DNA from: Psychromicrobium silvestre
Lineage (GTDB): Bacteria > Actinomycetota > Actinomycetes > Actinomycetales > Micrococcaceae
Reading direction: 5' to 3'
Assembly (NCBI RefSeq): GCF_013408295.1
Contig: NZ_JACBYQ010000001.1
Span: 806,001-870,000, forward strand
Length of the DNA stretch: 64,000 nt
Positions 24,614 to 33,560 of this stretch are shown piece after piece. Every line of letters begins with the position of its first letter. Position 1 is the first letter of the stretch. The position numbers and the translations under genes were made by a program. Below the pieces are notes generated by a model. The model saw only the letters and a list, made by a program, of their open reading frames with translations, was not told where the DNA came from and made no database searches.

Positions 24614-26053
24614 CTAGGACTGAGGGAAGGCCGCTGGATGGACTCCAGCCATCTCCTCCATCACCCGCACCACTTGGCAGCTGTAGCCGAACTCATTGTC
24701 GTACCAAACGTAAAGCACCAGGTTTTTACCGTGGGAGATCGTCGCCAGACCGTCCACGATGCCCGCCCTTCGGGAACCGACGAAATCCGTGGAGACCACT
24801 TCCGGGGAATCAATGTAGTCGATCTGCCGGTGCAAATCTGAGTACAGGGAAACCTCACGGAGATAGCTATTGACCTCCTCTTTCGTGGTTTCCTGCTCCA
24901 GATTCAGGTTCAGAATGGCCATCGACACATCCGGGGTTGGTACCCGGATCGAATTCCCGGTGAGCTTGCCAAGCAGTTCCGGCAGCGCCTTGGCCACCGC
25001 TTTCGCGGCTCCCGTTTCGGTCAGCACCATGTTCAGCGCGGCCGAACGCCCCCGCCGATCCCCCTTATGGAAGTTATCCGTGAGGTTCTGATCATTGGTG
25101 AAGGAATGCACGGTCTCGACGTGCCCGTGCACAATGCCGTATTTATCGTTGAGGACCTTGAGCACCGGGGTGATCGCATTGGTGGTGCAAGAAGCTGCCG
25201 TGATGATTTTATCGGTCGAGGAGATCGAGCCGTGATTAATGCCGTGCACAATGTTCTTTAGATCGCCCTTGCCCGGCGCGGTCAGCAGAACCCGCGAAAC
25301 ACCCCGGCTCTGCAAGTGCTGTGCCAGGCCATCCGCATCCCGCCAACGACCGGTATTGTCCACCACAAGGGCATTCTCAATGCCGTAAGCGGTGTAGTTG
25401 ATCGCCGCAGGGTTATCCGCGTAGATAACCTGGATCAGGGTGCCATTGGCCAGGATCGTATTGTTCTCTTGGTCAACGGTGATGGTTCCGTCGAAGGGTC
25501 CGTGCACCGAATCGCGTCGCAGCAGGCTTGCCCGCTTCACCAGATCCTGCTCCGAACCCCGGCGTACCACGATGGCTCGGAGTCGCAGTCCGTTGCCACC
25601 GCCAGCGTGCTCGATCATGATCCGAGCCAGCAATCTACCAATTCTTCCGAAACCGTAAAGCACGACGTCAGTGCTCTGACGCTCATCAATACCCTGTTGA
25701 TCGACGACGTCGGCCAACTCGGTTCGCAGGAAGGTTTCCAGGGGCTGCTCTTGCGCTTTCAAGCGGAGATTGAGCTTGGCTAGGTCAATCGAGGCGGCAC
25801 CCAGGTTGAGCTCGGTTAGAGCACGCAACAGCGGCAGCGTCTCTTCTAAGGAAAGTTCAACATCGTCGATCTGACGTGCCCAGCGGTGCGCCTTGAGCAG
25901 GCCCATCACCGATTGATTGATCAAGGACCGCCCGTACACGCCGGTCACCACGTTGTTCTCCCGGTAGAGCCGGCCAATCAGCGGAATCATCTCTTCCGCC
26001 ATCGCCTCGCGTTTCGCCCAAGATTGATGGGCTGCATCGGGATTCACAGTCAC
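24614..26053 (-). CDS. gapB: Glyceraldehyde-3-phosphate dehydrogenase, long GapB type
   Basis: A 479-residue GAPDH. About 125 N-terminal residues form a helical extension, then the NAD(P)-binding start VVLYGFGRIGRLLARIM, the catalytic ITAASCTTNAITPVLKVL and the C-terminal YVWYDNEFGYSCQVVRVMEEM. The length and extension match actinobacterial GapB (Corynebacterium type), associated with gluconeogenesis and NADPH, rather than the roughly 335-residue glycolytic GapA. Cofactor preference is inference from that family. Confidence 0.92.
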   Translation of the reverse strand: MTVNPDAAHQSWAKREAMAEEMIPLIGRLYRENNVVTGVYGRSLINQSVMGLLKAHRWARQIDDVELSLEETLPLLRALTELNLGAASIDLAKLNLRLKAQEQPLETFLRTELADVVDQQGIDERQSTDVVLYGFGRIGRLLARIMIEHAGGGNGLRLRAIVVRRGSEQDLVKRASLLRRDSVHGPFDGTITVDQENNTILANGTLIQVIYADNPAAINYTAYGIENALVVDNTGRWRDADGLAQHLQSRGVSRVLLTAPGKGDLKNIVHGINHGSISSTDKIITAASCTTNAITPVLKVLNDKYGIVHGHVETVHSFTNDQNLTDNFHKGDRRGRSAALNMVLTETGAAKAVAKALPELLGKLTGNSIRVPTPDVSMAILNLNLEQETTKEEVNSYLREVSLYSDLHRQIDYIDSPEVVSTDFVGSRRAGIVDGLATISHGKNLVLYVWYDNEFGYSCQVVRVMEEMAGVHPAAFPQS

Positions 26054-26208
26054 AGGGGTGCCTTCCTCATTGAAGTCGTTGGTGTGGCTCGGCCGCTGGC
26101 CGAGCCAAAGTCGATATCAATTCTAAAGTGAGCCAGGGCCAGCTACCGACCATCGTGGCCAATCTCACGCCGCGGGAAAGGAGCCCGGGAGCAAGCTAAG
26201 CTCGATTA

Positions 26209-27030
26209 GTGCTGATCTTGCTGCCGCCCTCCGAGGGTAAGACCGCCGCGCCCCGTGGCGCGGCGATGGATCTCTCCCGGCTCTCCCATCCGGAACTCAC
26301 GGCTCCTCGGCTGCAGGTACTGAAGGCATTGGCGGAGGTTTCGGCACATCCTGAGGCACTAGAACGCCTCGGGGTCGGCGCCTCTCTGGCCGCCGAGGTT
26401 GCCCGCAACACCAGACTTCTCGAAGAACCTGCTGCCGAGGCATACCGGATTTATAGCGGTGTGCTCTACGATGCACTCGGTTACCGAGGACTGACCCCTG
26501 CGCAGCGACGACGAGCCGAGGAATCGGTGCTGGTGATCTCCGGCCTTTGGGGAGCGGTGGGGTTTTCTGACCGGATCCCGGCTTATCGTTTGTCCATGTC
26601 GGTCGCGCTGCCCGGCCTTGGGCGGCTCTCCTCCTTCTGGAAGCCTTTCCTCACCGAGGCGCTGACCGAACGGGCCGCTGATCACTTAATGATCGATTGC
26701 CGTTCCAGCAGCTACACCTCGGCTTGGACGCCGCCCGCCGAGCAGACCGTTGAAGTCAACGTCTTCCAAGAACGCGCTGGCACCCTCACCGTGGTCTCAC
26801 ACTTCGCCAAGCACACTCGCGGCCAGTTGGCCCGGCACCTGCTCAGCCGGCGGGGTAAAGCTCCAGAAACCCCGCAGCAGCTACTTCGGATCGCGAGGGA
26901 AGCTTTCCGTTCGGAATTGGTCCCCGGCACCTCGCGGAAACCCGCAGCCTTGAACATCATCTTGGCGGAAGGCATTAGCTTCGCCAAGCCCAAGCCCGCG
27001 GTCAAGGCTAAGCCACCGGCCAAAGCCTAA
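26209..27030 (+). CDS. yaaA: Peroxide stress protein YaaA
   Basis: A 273-residue member of the YaaA/DUF328 family, which lowers free iron and limits DNA damage under H2O2 stress in E. coli. Starts (GTG) with MLILLPPSEGKTA, then YSGVLYDALGY, VISGLWGAVGFSDRIPAYRLSM, MIDCRSSSYTSAW and VVSHFAKHTRGQLARHLL, all family landmarks. The C-terminal 15 residues form a KPKPAVKAKPPAKA tail unlike the E. coli protein. Monocistronic, divergent from gapB. Confidence 0.92.
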   Translation: MLILLPPSEGKTAAPRGAAMDLSRLSHPELTAPRLQVLKALAEVSAHPEALERLGVGASLAAEVARNTRLLEEPAAEAYRIYSGVLYDALGYRGLTPAQRRRAEESVLVISGLWGAVGFSDRIPAYRLSMSVALPGLGRLSSFWKPFLTEALTERAADHLMIDCRSSSYTSAWTPPAEQTVEVNVFQERAGTLTVVSHFAKHTRGQLARHLLSRRGKAPETPQQLLRIAREAFRSELVPGTSRKPAALNIILAEGISFAKPKPAVKAKPPAKA

Positions 27031-27411
27031 TCAGCCCACCACGATCTCCACTTCGAAGCCCTCGGGGTTCTCCAGATAAGCCCCGTAATGATCTGGGCCG
27101 CCAGCATGCGGATGCAGATCCGCGAACATCACTTGCCAGCCATGATCCTTCGATTCGACGGTGATCGCATCGATCTCTCGCTCGCTGGCCACGCTGAAGG
27201 CTAAATGGTTCAGGCCTGCATCTCTGCGTTCATGTGCACCACGCACATCCGGGCCGGACTCCAGCACCAGATAGTAGCCCTCGCCCTGCCAGGAAGCCCC
27301 ATTTCTCCAGCTGTCCTTCAGGACATAACCGAGCCTTTCGAACATCCAACCAAGAGAAGCCCGGGAACGGTCAAAGTCTTTCACCCAGAGTTCAATATGG
27401 TGCAGAGTCAC
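27031..27411 (-). CDS. VOC-superfamily (glyoxalase/bleomycin-resistance fold) protein
   Basis: A 126-residue protein with two beta-alpha-beta-beta-beta modules. MTLHHIELWVKDFDRS supplies a first His metal ligand and NLHLAF-like GLNHLAFSV a second; GGPDHYGAYLENPEGFEVEIVV gives the terminal Glu. Adjacent yaaA stop is immediately next to it (convergent). Substrate unknown. Confidence 0.85.
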   Translation of the reverse strand: MTLHHIELWVKDFDRSRASLGWMFERLGYVLKDSWRNGASWQGEGYYLVLESGPDVRGAHERRDAGLNHLAFSVASEREIDAITVESKDHGWQVMFADLHPHAGGPDHYGAYLENPEGFEVEIVVG

Positions 27412-27423
27412 CGCGAGCTCGTT

Positions 27424-28158
27424 TCAGTTCCACTCGGTAGAGCGCACCAGGATGCAGCCCGAATCCGGACAGAACACAATATCGTCTGCGGCGGACTTGG
27501 AGATATCAGCCAGATCCCCGGGGCTCAGTTGCATTCCGGAGCCTTCGGAGGTGCCGTGGAACAATCTGGCTGCCCCGATCCCGCGGCGTTCTAGGGTTTT
27601 CTCGTAGACACCCAGAAGTCCTGCTTCGAAACTGGCCGCCAGTTCCGCGCGTCGTTCTTGGGTGGCGCTTCGATCCACCGATAGCTCGGCGAGCCCGGCA
27701 TCAACTTCGTCCTGAACCAGGGAAAGCTGTCCCTGCAGGCCTTCCACCACGGCCTGTTGGCGACCGTGCCGGGCGGTGACATCTTCAAGCCGTTCCATCA
27801 CTTCGAGCTCGGCATCTTCCAGATCGGAACGTCGTTTCGCCAAGGAGGCCAGATCCGCCTGCAGCGCCATCAGATCCTTGGATAGCCCACCTGCGTTCAA
27901 ACGGGCCTCATCGCGCTCCATCCTGGTCACGACTTGCTCTACATCTGTCTCGGAACGTTTTAGGTCCAGCTGGGTATCGGCAAGCTCGGTGTGCAATTGC
28001 CCCAGGGCGGACTGCGCTGCCGCCACCTCCCCGTGCAGAGAGGTCAGGCGCGGATCAGCACGCAAGGTCTTGATCTGCTTATCTAGGCTTTTAATTCGCC
28101 CATCTAAGGCCTGCAAATCCAACAACCTCAATTGCTCAGCAGGAGCCGCTTTCGCCAT
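27424..28158 (-). CDS. CT398-like coiled-coil protein with degenerate zinc ribbon
   Basis: About 244 residues. Residues 10-170 form a long antiparallel coiled-coil hairpin (LRLLDLQALDGRIKSLDKQIKTL; many Glu/Arg/Leu heptads). The C-terminal part corresponds to the C4 zinc ribbon of the DUF164/CT398 family, but the first Cys pair is replaced (HGTSEGSGMQLSPGDL) and the second is CPDSGC rather than CxxC, so zinc binding is probably lost. Start ATG 28158 has AGAGGG upstream. Sits downstream of nif3, the usual actinobacterial pairing. Confidence 0.82.
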   Translation of the reverse strand: MAKAAPAEQLRLLDLQALDGRIKSLDKQIKTLRADPRLTSLHGEVAAAQSALGQLHTELADTQLDLKRSETDVEQVVTRMERDEARLNAGGLSKDLMALQADLASLAKRRSDLEDAELEVMERLEDVTARHGRQQAVVEGLQGQLSLVQDEVDAGLAELSVDRSATQERRAELAASFEAGLLGVYEKTLERRGIGAARLFHGTSEGSGMQLSPGDLADISKSAADDIVFCPDSGCILVRSTEWN

Positions 28159-28204
28159 TAGTACCCTCTTCTCATTCAAACCTGTTACCCAAGCCTACGG
28201 CCCT

Positions 28205-29086
28205 TCAGGCCTCGCCAGGAGTCAAGACGAAATCCCAGGGATCGGTATTGAGCTGGCTGACCTGCAATTCCACTTCGAAGCCTTGATCGTCCAAGACATT
28301 CCCTAAAGCCTGTGCGGCCGCCGGCAGCCACAGCCACTCCGAGGCAAAATGCGATAAATCGATCAGATAAGGTCTGCCATCGGTCCGTCCTTCGCGCGCT
28401 TCTATGGCTGGATGGTGCCGCAGATCCGCGGTGATATAGACATCGGCGTTGGCCGCCTGAACGGCTGGCAATAAGGAGTCTCCGGCGCCGCCGCAGAGTG
28501 CTATCCGCCGAATCAGAGCGTCCCGATCCCCTGCCACTTTAACGCCACCAGCCACCGCGGGCAGCACACTGAACACGAGGGCGGCGAAATCCCCCAGTTG
28601 CACGGCCTGCGGCAATTCGCCCACCCGGCCGATGCCTTCCTCCGGTAAGCCATGCTGAGCCGCCTGTAGCGGGCGGACCTCCTGGAGCCCCAGCGCGTCG
28701 GCAAGCACATCCGAGACGCCCCCGACGGCGGAATCACCATTGGTGTGCACGGTAAGCAGGGCGCAACCACCCTCGATCAGCTCATGCACGATCCGCCCTT
28801 TGCCACTCGTAGCGGCCACCGAGTTCACTCCGCGAAGCATCAACGGGTGGTGCGAGATGATCAGGTCTGCACCCCATTCAAGGGCTTCCTGCACCACTTC
28901 AAGGCTCGGATCCACGGCAAAAAGTATCTTGTGAATGCTCGACGTCGGTCGGCCAGCTACCAGCCCCACCGCATCCCAGTCTTCGGCCAGCGATTCGGGC
29001 CATAACTCCTCGACCGCTAAAAGCACCTCAGCGAGCGTGGGCCGCACCACCTGCACCGGCCCGCCGTCGTCGTTCGGTTCGTCCAT
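28205..29086 (-). CDS. Nif3-like dinuclear metal centre protein
   Basis: A 293-residue NIF3/YbgI-family protein forming a toroidal hexamer with a two-metal site. Ligand motifs: DWDAVGLVAGR, DLIISHHPLMLRGV (His pair), LTVHTNGDSAVGGV (His and Asp) and, near the end, ISHFASEWLWLP-type DLSHFASEWLW with His and Glu. The molecular function is debated (GTP cyclohydrolase I type 2 annotation is unproven). Upstream partner of the zinc-ribbon coiled-coil gene, 46 bases apart. Confidence 0.9.
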   Translation of the reverse strand: MDEPNDDGGPVQVVRPTLAEVLLAVEELWPESLAEDWDAVGLVAGRPTSSIHKILFAVDPSLEVVQEALEWGADLIISHHPLMLRGVNSVAATSGKGRIVHELIEGGCALLTVHTNGDSAVGGVSDVLADALGLQEVRPLQAAQHGLPEEGIGRVGELPQAVQLGDFAALVFSVLPAVAGGVKVAGDRDALIRRIALCGGAGDSLLPAVQAANADVYITADLRHHPAIEAREGRTDGRPYLIDLSHFASEWLWLPAAAQALGNVLDDQGFEVELQVSQLNTDPWDFVLTPGEA

Positions 29087-29154
29087 AGCCCCATCTTATG
29101 TCTGCCGCTGCGCCGATTCGGGAATCTTCTGGGCCGCCCGGACATTGAAGGAGC

Positions 29155-29679
29155 GTGAAGACTTTTGTATTGGGTGGAGGCTGCTTCTGGTGTCTCGATG
29201 CGATTTACCAGAAAACCCGCGGCGTCAGCGAAGTGGTATCCGGCTACACCGGTGGGCATACTCGATATCCCGATTACGACTCGGTCTGCTCCGGCACTAC
29301 CGGCCATGCCGAGGTGGTGGCGGTGAGTTTTGACGAAACTATCATTCCAGAGGAAACCATCCTGGATCTGTTCTTTGTCTCTCATGACCCCACCACCTTG
29401 AACCGCCAAGGTTATGACGTAGGCACTCAGTACCGTTCCTCGATGTTCTACACGGATGCCGAGCAACAGGAGTCCTTCCACGCCGCCGTCGAACGGGCGC
29501 AGCCTTTGTGGGCGCAGCCCATCGTTACCGAGGTGACCGAATTGCCACAGTTCCACCGGGCCGAGGAATACCATCAGGACTTCTATGCCAAACACCCCGA
29601 ACAGGGTTACTGTCAAGTGATCATCAATCCCAAGCTGGCGAAGGCTAGGAAATATTACTCCTCATGGCTGACCCCTTAG
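29155..29679 (+). CDS. msrA: Peptide-methionine (S)-S-oxide reductase
   Basis: A 174-residue MsrA that repairs methionine-S-sulfoxide in proteins. The catalytic motif GGGCFWC (Cys10) is near the N-terminus; SGYTGG, GHAEVV, HDPTTLNRQGYDVGTQYRSSMFY and AEEYHQDFY are all conserved. A late Cys (GYCQV) can serve as resolving Cys. GTG start. Short form without fused MsrB. Confidence 0.95.
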   Translation: MKTFVLGGGCFWCLDAIYQKTRGVSEVVSGYTGGHTRYPDYDSVCSGTTGHAEVVAVSFDETIIPEETILDLFFVSHDPTTLNRQGYDVGTQYRSSMFYTDAEQQESFHAAVERAQPLWAQPIVTEVTELPQFHRAEEYHQDFYAKHPEQGYCQVIINPKLAKARKYYSSWLTP

Positions 29680-29771
29680 GTCACTGCACCGAGCGCTAGC
29701 TACTATGTGCAAGGACCCCGTCCGGGCAGGCTCGGCAACGGAACTAGAACACAGACTCAGACAGGAATCCC

Positions 29772-30707
29772 ATGGCAGCGATTTATGAGAACGTCACCGA
29801 ACTAGTGGGCCGCACCCCGCTGGTCAAACTGAACCGGCTTACCGAGGGCCTGGAAGCCACGGTGGTGGTCAAACTGGAGTTCTACAACCCCGCAAATAGC
29901 GTGAAGGACCGGATCGGCAAGGCCATTATTGACGCAGCCGAAGCCTCCGGAGACCTGAGGCCCGGTGGCACCATCGTTGAAGGCACCTCCGGCAATACCG
30001 GAATTGCGCTGGCCATGGTGGGAGCTGCCCGCGGCTACAAGGTCATTCTGACCATGCCGGAGACCATGTCCACCGAACGCCGAGTGATGCTGCGCGCCTA
30101 CGGTGCCGAAATCGTGCTCACCCCGGGTTCGGAAGGCATGCGCGGGGCGGTAGAAAAAGCCCAGGAAATCGTTGCTTCCACCGAGAACGCGATCTGGGCT
30201 AAGCAATTCGCCAATCTGGCCAATCCCGCCGTGCACAGAGCCACCACCGCCGAAGAGATCTGGGCGGATACTGACGGTGAAGTGGACATCTTCGTCTCAG
30301 GAGTTGGCACCGGTGGCACCATTACCGGCGTTGGGCAGGTACTCAAGGAACGCAAGCCCGGCGTGCAGATCGTGGCCGTGGAGCCCAAAGACTCCCCCAT
30401 TCTCAACGGAGGGGCTCCTGGCCCGCACAAAATTCAGGGACTTGGCGCGAACTTCATCCCCGAGGTGCTGGATACCTCGATCTACGATGAGGTACTGGAC
30501 GCCACCATCGAAGACTCGGTGAGCGTTGCTCGTGCGCTGGGCACTCAGGAGGGCATTCTGGGAGGTATTTCCTCGGGAGCCATCGTCTGGGGAGCCCTGG
30601 AACTGGCCAAGCGACCGGAGAACGCCGGAAAACTCATTGTCGCCGTGGTCTGCGATTTTGGTGAACGATACATTTCCACGGTGCTGTACGACGATATTCG
30701 GGGCTAG
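29772..30707 (+). CDS. cysK: Cysteine synthase A (O-acetylserine sulfhydrylase)
   Basis: A 311-residue PLP enzyme that makes cysteine from O-acetylserine and sulfide. PLP Lys45 lies in [13 protein letters not shown]; the substrate loop [11 protein letters not shown] and the phosphate loop [14 protein letters not shown] are intact; [13 protein letters not shown] supplies the PLP N1 Ser. AGGAA lies seven bases before ATG. Followed after 5 bases by cysE, so the two cysteine biosynthesis steps are co-transcribed and can form the cysteine synthase complex. Confidence 0.97.
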   Translation: MAAIYENVTELVGRTPLVKLNRLTEGLEATVVVKLEFYNPANSVKDRIGKAIIDAAEASGDLRPGGTIVEGTSGNTGIALAMVGAARGYKVILTMPETMSTERRVMLRAYGAEIVLTPGSEGMRGAVEKAQEIVASTENAIWAKQFANLANPAVHRATTAEEIWADTDGEVDIFVSGVGTGGTITGVGQVLKERKPGVQIVAVEPKDSPILNGGAPGPHKIQGLGANFIPEVLDTSIYDEVLDATIEDSVSVARALGTQEGILGGISSGAIVWGALELAKRPENAGKLIVAVVCDFGERYISTVLYDDIRG

Positions 30708-30712
30708 AAAAG

Positions 30713-31300
30713 ATGACGTTCTTTGCCAGATTGCGGGAAGACCTTCAAGCCGCTGGTTCACATGATCCAGCGGCACGCGGCTCGGTGGAGAATCTCTTCG
30801 TCTATTCCGGCCTGCATGCCATCTGGGTGCATCGGTTGACCCATAGGATGTGGCAGAACCCGGCGCTGCGCTTCCCCGCCAGAGTGCTTTCTCAACTGGC
30901 CAGAGCTTTTACCGGAATCGAAATCCATCCCGGGGCGACCATTGGCCGCCGCTTTTTCATCGACCACGGTATGGGCGTGGTGATCGGTGAGACTGCTGAG
31001 ATCGGCGAAGACGTGATGCTCTACCAGGGTGTGACCCTGGGCGGCCGTTCGCTGGCCAAAATCAAAAGACACCCCACGCTGGGTGATCGAGTCACCATCG
31101 GGGCGGGCGCTAAGGTTCTTGGTCCGGTGACGATCGGCTCGGACAGTGCCGTGGGCGCTAATGCTGTGGTGGTCAAAGATGCGCCGCCCGAGTCCATTCT
31201 GACCGGAATCCCGGCAAGCTGGCGGCATCGGGACGCCAAGCGCGAGTCTGCCCCGGCGGTAGATCCGGCGGAGTACATCGACCCGGCCATGTATATCTGA
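30713..31300 (+). CDS. cysE: Serine O-acetyltransferase
   Basis: A 195-residue short-type (EpsC-like) SAT. An N-terminal helical domain is followed by left-handed beta-helix hexapeptide repeats: [44 protein letters not shown] in successive short turns, with catalytic Asp/His in FIDHGMGV. The C-terminus ends in DPAMYI; a terminal Ile is what inserts into CysK. Operon with cysK. Confidence 0.95.
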   Translation: MTFFARLREDLQAAGSHDPAARGSVENLFVYSGLHAIWVHRLTHRMWQNPALRFPARVLSQLARAFTGIEIHPGATIGRRFFIDHGMGVVIGETAEIGEDVMLYQGVTLGGRSLAKIKRHPTLGDRVTIGAGAKVLGPVTIGSDSAVGANAVVVKDAPPESILTGIPASWRHRDAKRESAPAVDPAEYIDPAMYI

Positions 31301-31320
31301 GGACGACGACGGCCGGGACC

Positions 31321-31734
31321 TCAGCGGAAAAGGCAGAAGGGGTGCCCCTCGGGGTCGAAGAGCACTCGAACACCTTCCTGAGGCTGAGTCTGCGCCAAGG
31401 TGGCCCCGCATCTAATCGCCCATTCCACGGCCTCGACCAGATCGTCCACGGCGATGTCTAAGTGCTGGGAGGCGGTCTGTTGCCCTGGCTCACTCGGCCA
31501 GACCGGACGGTTATAGAACCGCTCGTATTCCACATTGAGGGTGGGGCCGCTCTCGCCCTCCGGGGGCGCTAGCTGAGCCCAGCCTGCCCACTCGGGTTCG
31601 CCGTCGCCTGCTGCTTCTTCGGCTCGGATAGGCCAGCTGAGCAGGCGAGCATAAAACGCCGCGAGTTCCCGAGGGCGGGAGCTGCCGATGGTCAGCGAAG
31701 TGAGCCTTAGCGACGGTTTCTTCGATTGAGCCAT
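31321..31734 (-). CDS. VOC-superfamily protein
   Basis: A 137-residue protein with the glyoxalase/dioxygenase fold: LTSLTIGSSRPRELAAFYARLLSWPI as first module, SQHLDIAVDDLVEAVEWAIRCGATLAQTQP as second, ending VRVLFDPEGHPFCLF. This is the form common in Actinobacteria (glyoxalase-like domain). Converges on cysE with 20 bases between. Confidence 0.85.
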   Translation of the reverse strand: MAQSKKPSLRLTSLTIGSSRPRELAAFYARLLSWPIRAEEAAGDGEPEWAGWAQLAPPEGESGPTLNVEYERFYNRPVWPSEPGQQTASQHLDIAVDDLVEAVEWAIRCGATLAQTQPQEGVRVLFDPEGHPFCLFR

Positions 31735-31778
31735 GGCAGCTCCCTTTCCGAACGGGTTATTCGCTCACGATTATTCGC

Positions 31779-33215
31779 TTAGTGGCTATCCACGGCGGCG
31801 ATCTCGGACTGGTCTTCGCCCCAGAGCGTGTGGAAGGTTCCTTCGGTGTCCACGCGCTGGTAGGTATGAGCCCCGAAGAGATCACGAAGCCCCTGAGTCA
31901 AGGCGGCGGGAAGGCGCTTGCGGCGCAGCCCATCGTAGTAGGCCAGCGAAGCGGAGAACACCGGTACCGGGATACCTAATTGCACTGCGGTTGCGACCAC
32001 CCGACGCCAGGCTGGAAGTGCCTGGGCAATGGCTTCGGTGAAAGCGGGCGCGAAGAGCAGATTGCTGGGCTTCTGCTCAGCCGCATAGGCTTTGGTGATT
32101 TCCTTGAGCAGTTCTGCCCGGATAATGCAGCCGCCACGCCAGAGCGAGGCAATTTCATCGAGTTTCAGATCCCAGCCGTATTCATCGGCCGCACCGGTGA
32201 GCATATCCAAGCCCTGGGCGTAGCTCACTAGTTTGGAAGCATAGAGTGCCTGGCGAACGTCCTCGACGAAGTCTTCTCCTACGCTGATGTCGGCTTCCTG
32301 GCCGGAAAGCAGTTCCTGGGCTTCCACGCGCTGCGCAGCCTTGGAGGAAAGTGCGCGAGCGAAAACCGACTCCGCGATTCCGGAAACCGGCGATCCGAGC
32401 TCCAGCCCGGAGATGACGGTCCAGCGTCCGGTGCCCTTTTGCCCGGCAGCATCCACCACGACGTCGACAAAGGGCTTCCCGGTCCGCTCATCAACGTGAC
32501 CAAGCACCTCCGCGGTGATCTCAATCAAGAACGAGGCGAGCTCTCCCTTGTTCCATTCCGAGAAAACCTTGGCTTGTTCGGCGGGTTCTAGACCGGCACC
32601 GCTGCGGAGCAGATCATAGGCTTCACCGATCACCTGCATGTCCGCGTATTCAATGCCGTTGTGCACCATCTTGACGAAGTGTCCGGCACCGTCGGTACCA
32701 ATCCAAGCGCAACAAGGCTTGCCATCTACGTGGGCGGAAATCTTCTCCAGCAGAGGGCCAAGGGCGCGATACGACTCCTCGGAGCCGCCCGGCATAATCG
32801 AGGGGCCGTTGAGCGCCCCTTCTTCGCCTCCAGAGACCCCGATACCAACAAAGTGCAGGCCCTTCTGAGCCAGAGCTGCTTCCCGACGGCGAGTATCTTC
32901 GTAGTGCGAGTTACCGGCATCGATCACGATGTCGCCCTCTTCGAGCAGCGGTACCAGTTGGTCAACCACCGAATCCACGGGGGCACCTGCCTTGACCATA
33001 ATGAGTACCCGGCGAGGCTTCTCTAACGAATCCACCAGCTCCTGCAGTGATTCGGTACGGACAAAATCGCCTTCAGTACCGTGTTTGGCAAGCAGTTCAT
33101 CGGTTCGGCTAACCGAACGATTGTGCAAGGCAACGGTAAACCCGTTCCGGGCCAGGTTGCGGGCGAGATTCGCACCCATAACGGCCAGTCCGGTGACGCC
33201 GATCTGTGCAGACAT
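31779..33215 (-). CDS. gnd: 6-phosphogluconate dehydrogenase, decarboxylating (NADP+)
   Basis: A 478-residue homodimeric enzyme of the oxidative pentose phosphate pathway. N-terminal Rossmann motif GVTGLAVMGANLARNLARNGFTVALHNRS with Asn-Arg-Ser/Thr of NADP+ enzymes; substrate-site GIGVSGGEEGA; catalytic GHFVKMVHNGIEYADMQ with Lys and Asn; DVVVDAAGQKGTGRWT; C-terminal tail LRDLFGAHTYQRVDTEGTFHTLW that reaches the partner subunit. Length matches the long E. coli/sheep type. Confidence 0.96.
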   Translation of the reverse strand: MSAQIGVTGLAVMGANLARNLARNGFTVALHNRSVSRTDELLAKHGTEGDFVRTESLQELVDSLEKPRRVLIMVKAGAPVDSVVDQLVPLLEEGDIVIDAGNSHYEDTRRREAALAQKGLHFVGIGVSGGEEGALNGPSIMPGGSEESYRALGPLLEKISAHVDGKPCCAWIGTDGAGHFVKMVHNGIEYADMQVIGEAYDLLRSGAGLEPAEQAKVFSEWNKGELASFLIEITAEVLGHVDERTGKPFVDVVVDAAGQKGTGRWTVISGLELGSPVSGIAESVFARALSSKAAQRVEAQELLSGQEADISVGEDFVEDVRQALYASKLVSYAQGLDMLTGAADEYGWDLKLDEIASLWRGGCIIRAELLKEITKAYAAEQKPSNLLFAPAFTEAIAQALPAWRRVVATAVQLGIPVPVFSASLAYYDGLRRKRLPAALTQGLRDLFGAHTYQRVDTEGTFHTLWGEDQSEIAAVDSH

Positions 33216-33331
33216 TCTTCCTCCATGGATCTAAAAGTCCTGACCTTACGAGCCTAATGCTTTCCTGGCGCGCTTCGCTGTTCTGGGCTACACCTGGCTC
33301 AATATGACCTCCGTTTCAGCAAGCGCTCGAT

Positions 33332-33360
33332 TTGGACACCTATGCAAATCCATGTATATT
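33332..33360 (+). promoter_or_regulatory. Promoter for hairpin RNA 1
   Basis: TTGGAC (33332-33337), 17-base spacer, TATATT (33355-33360): a near-consensus vegetative promoter. The predicted start, about 33366-33368, is exactly the base of hairpin 1. Both flanking protein genes are on the other strand. Confidence 0.65.
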
Positions 33361-33365
33361 TATTT

Positions 33366-33420
33366 ATGGCTTCCTGCGCTGGCATCCCCCAATAGTCAGC
33401 GCAGGAGGCCTTCAATTTTT
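33366..33420 (+). ncRNA. Candidate small hairpin RNA 1 with C-rich loop
   Basis: About 55 nt. A 16-bp stem (33368-33383 with 33395-33410, two G-U pairs) closes the 11-nt loop ATCCCCCAATA (33384-33394) and is followed by the U-rich tail TTCAATTTTT. The same loop and the same outer stem (GGCTTCCTG / CAGGAGGCC) recur in RNA 2 with a different inner stem. The exposed UCCCCC could pair with G-rich ribosome-binding sites. Could be related in principle to actinobacterial 6C RNA, but the spacing differs. Confidence 0.65.
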
Positions 33421-33422
33421 CC

Positions 33423-33509
33423 CCAAAAATTTTGGCGAGAATCCCGCCTTTTAGGCGCAAATTTCGGCTATTTTTCTGGACAATCGTCCAACTTCCAAAA
33501 AAATTTTGG
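33423..33509. repeat. Two A/T palindromes between the hairpin RNAs
   Basis: CCAAAA-A-TTTTGG at 33423-33435 and CCAAAA-AAA-TTTTGG at 33495-33509, each with perfect 6-bp arms, in an AT-rich spacer. They precede the promoter of hairpin RNA 2 and could be protein binding sites. No gene is seen here. Confidence 0.5.
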
Positions 33510-33527
33510 CAACTTGCCCTGAGGGCT

Positions 33528-33555
33528 TTGCATCCGCCGCAGCTATGGCTATGCT
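33528..33555 (+). promoter_or_regulatory. Promoter for hairpin RNA 2
   Basis: TTGCAT (33528-33533), 16-base spacer, TATGCT (33550-33555). The predicted start, 33561-33563, again coincides with the base of the hairpin, as in copy 1. Confidence 0.55.
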
Positions 33556-33560
33556 TGTGA

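Noticed and set aside
33304-33522. 72-codon plus-strand frame across hairpin RNA 1
   Set aside because: It has no ribosome binding site, contains the promoter and hairpin of the RNA, and its product is low-complexity.
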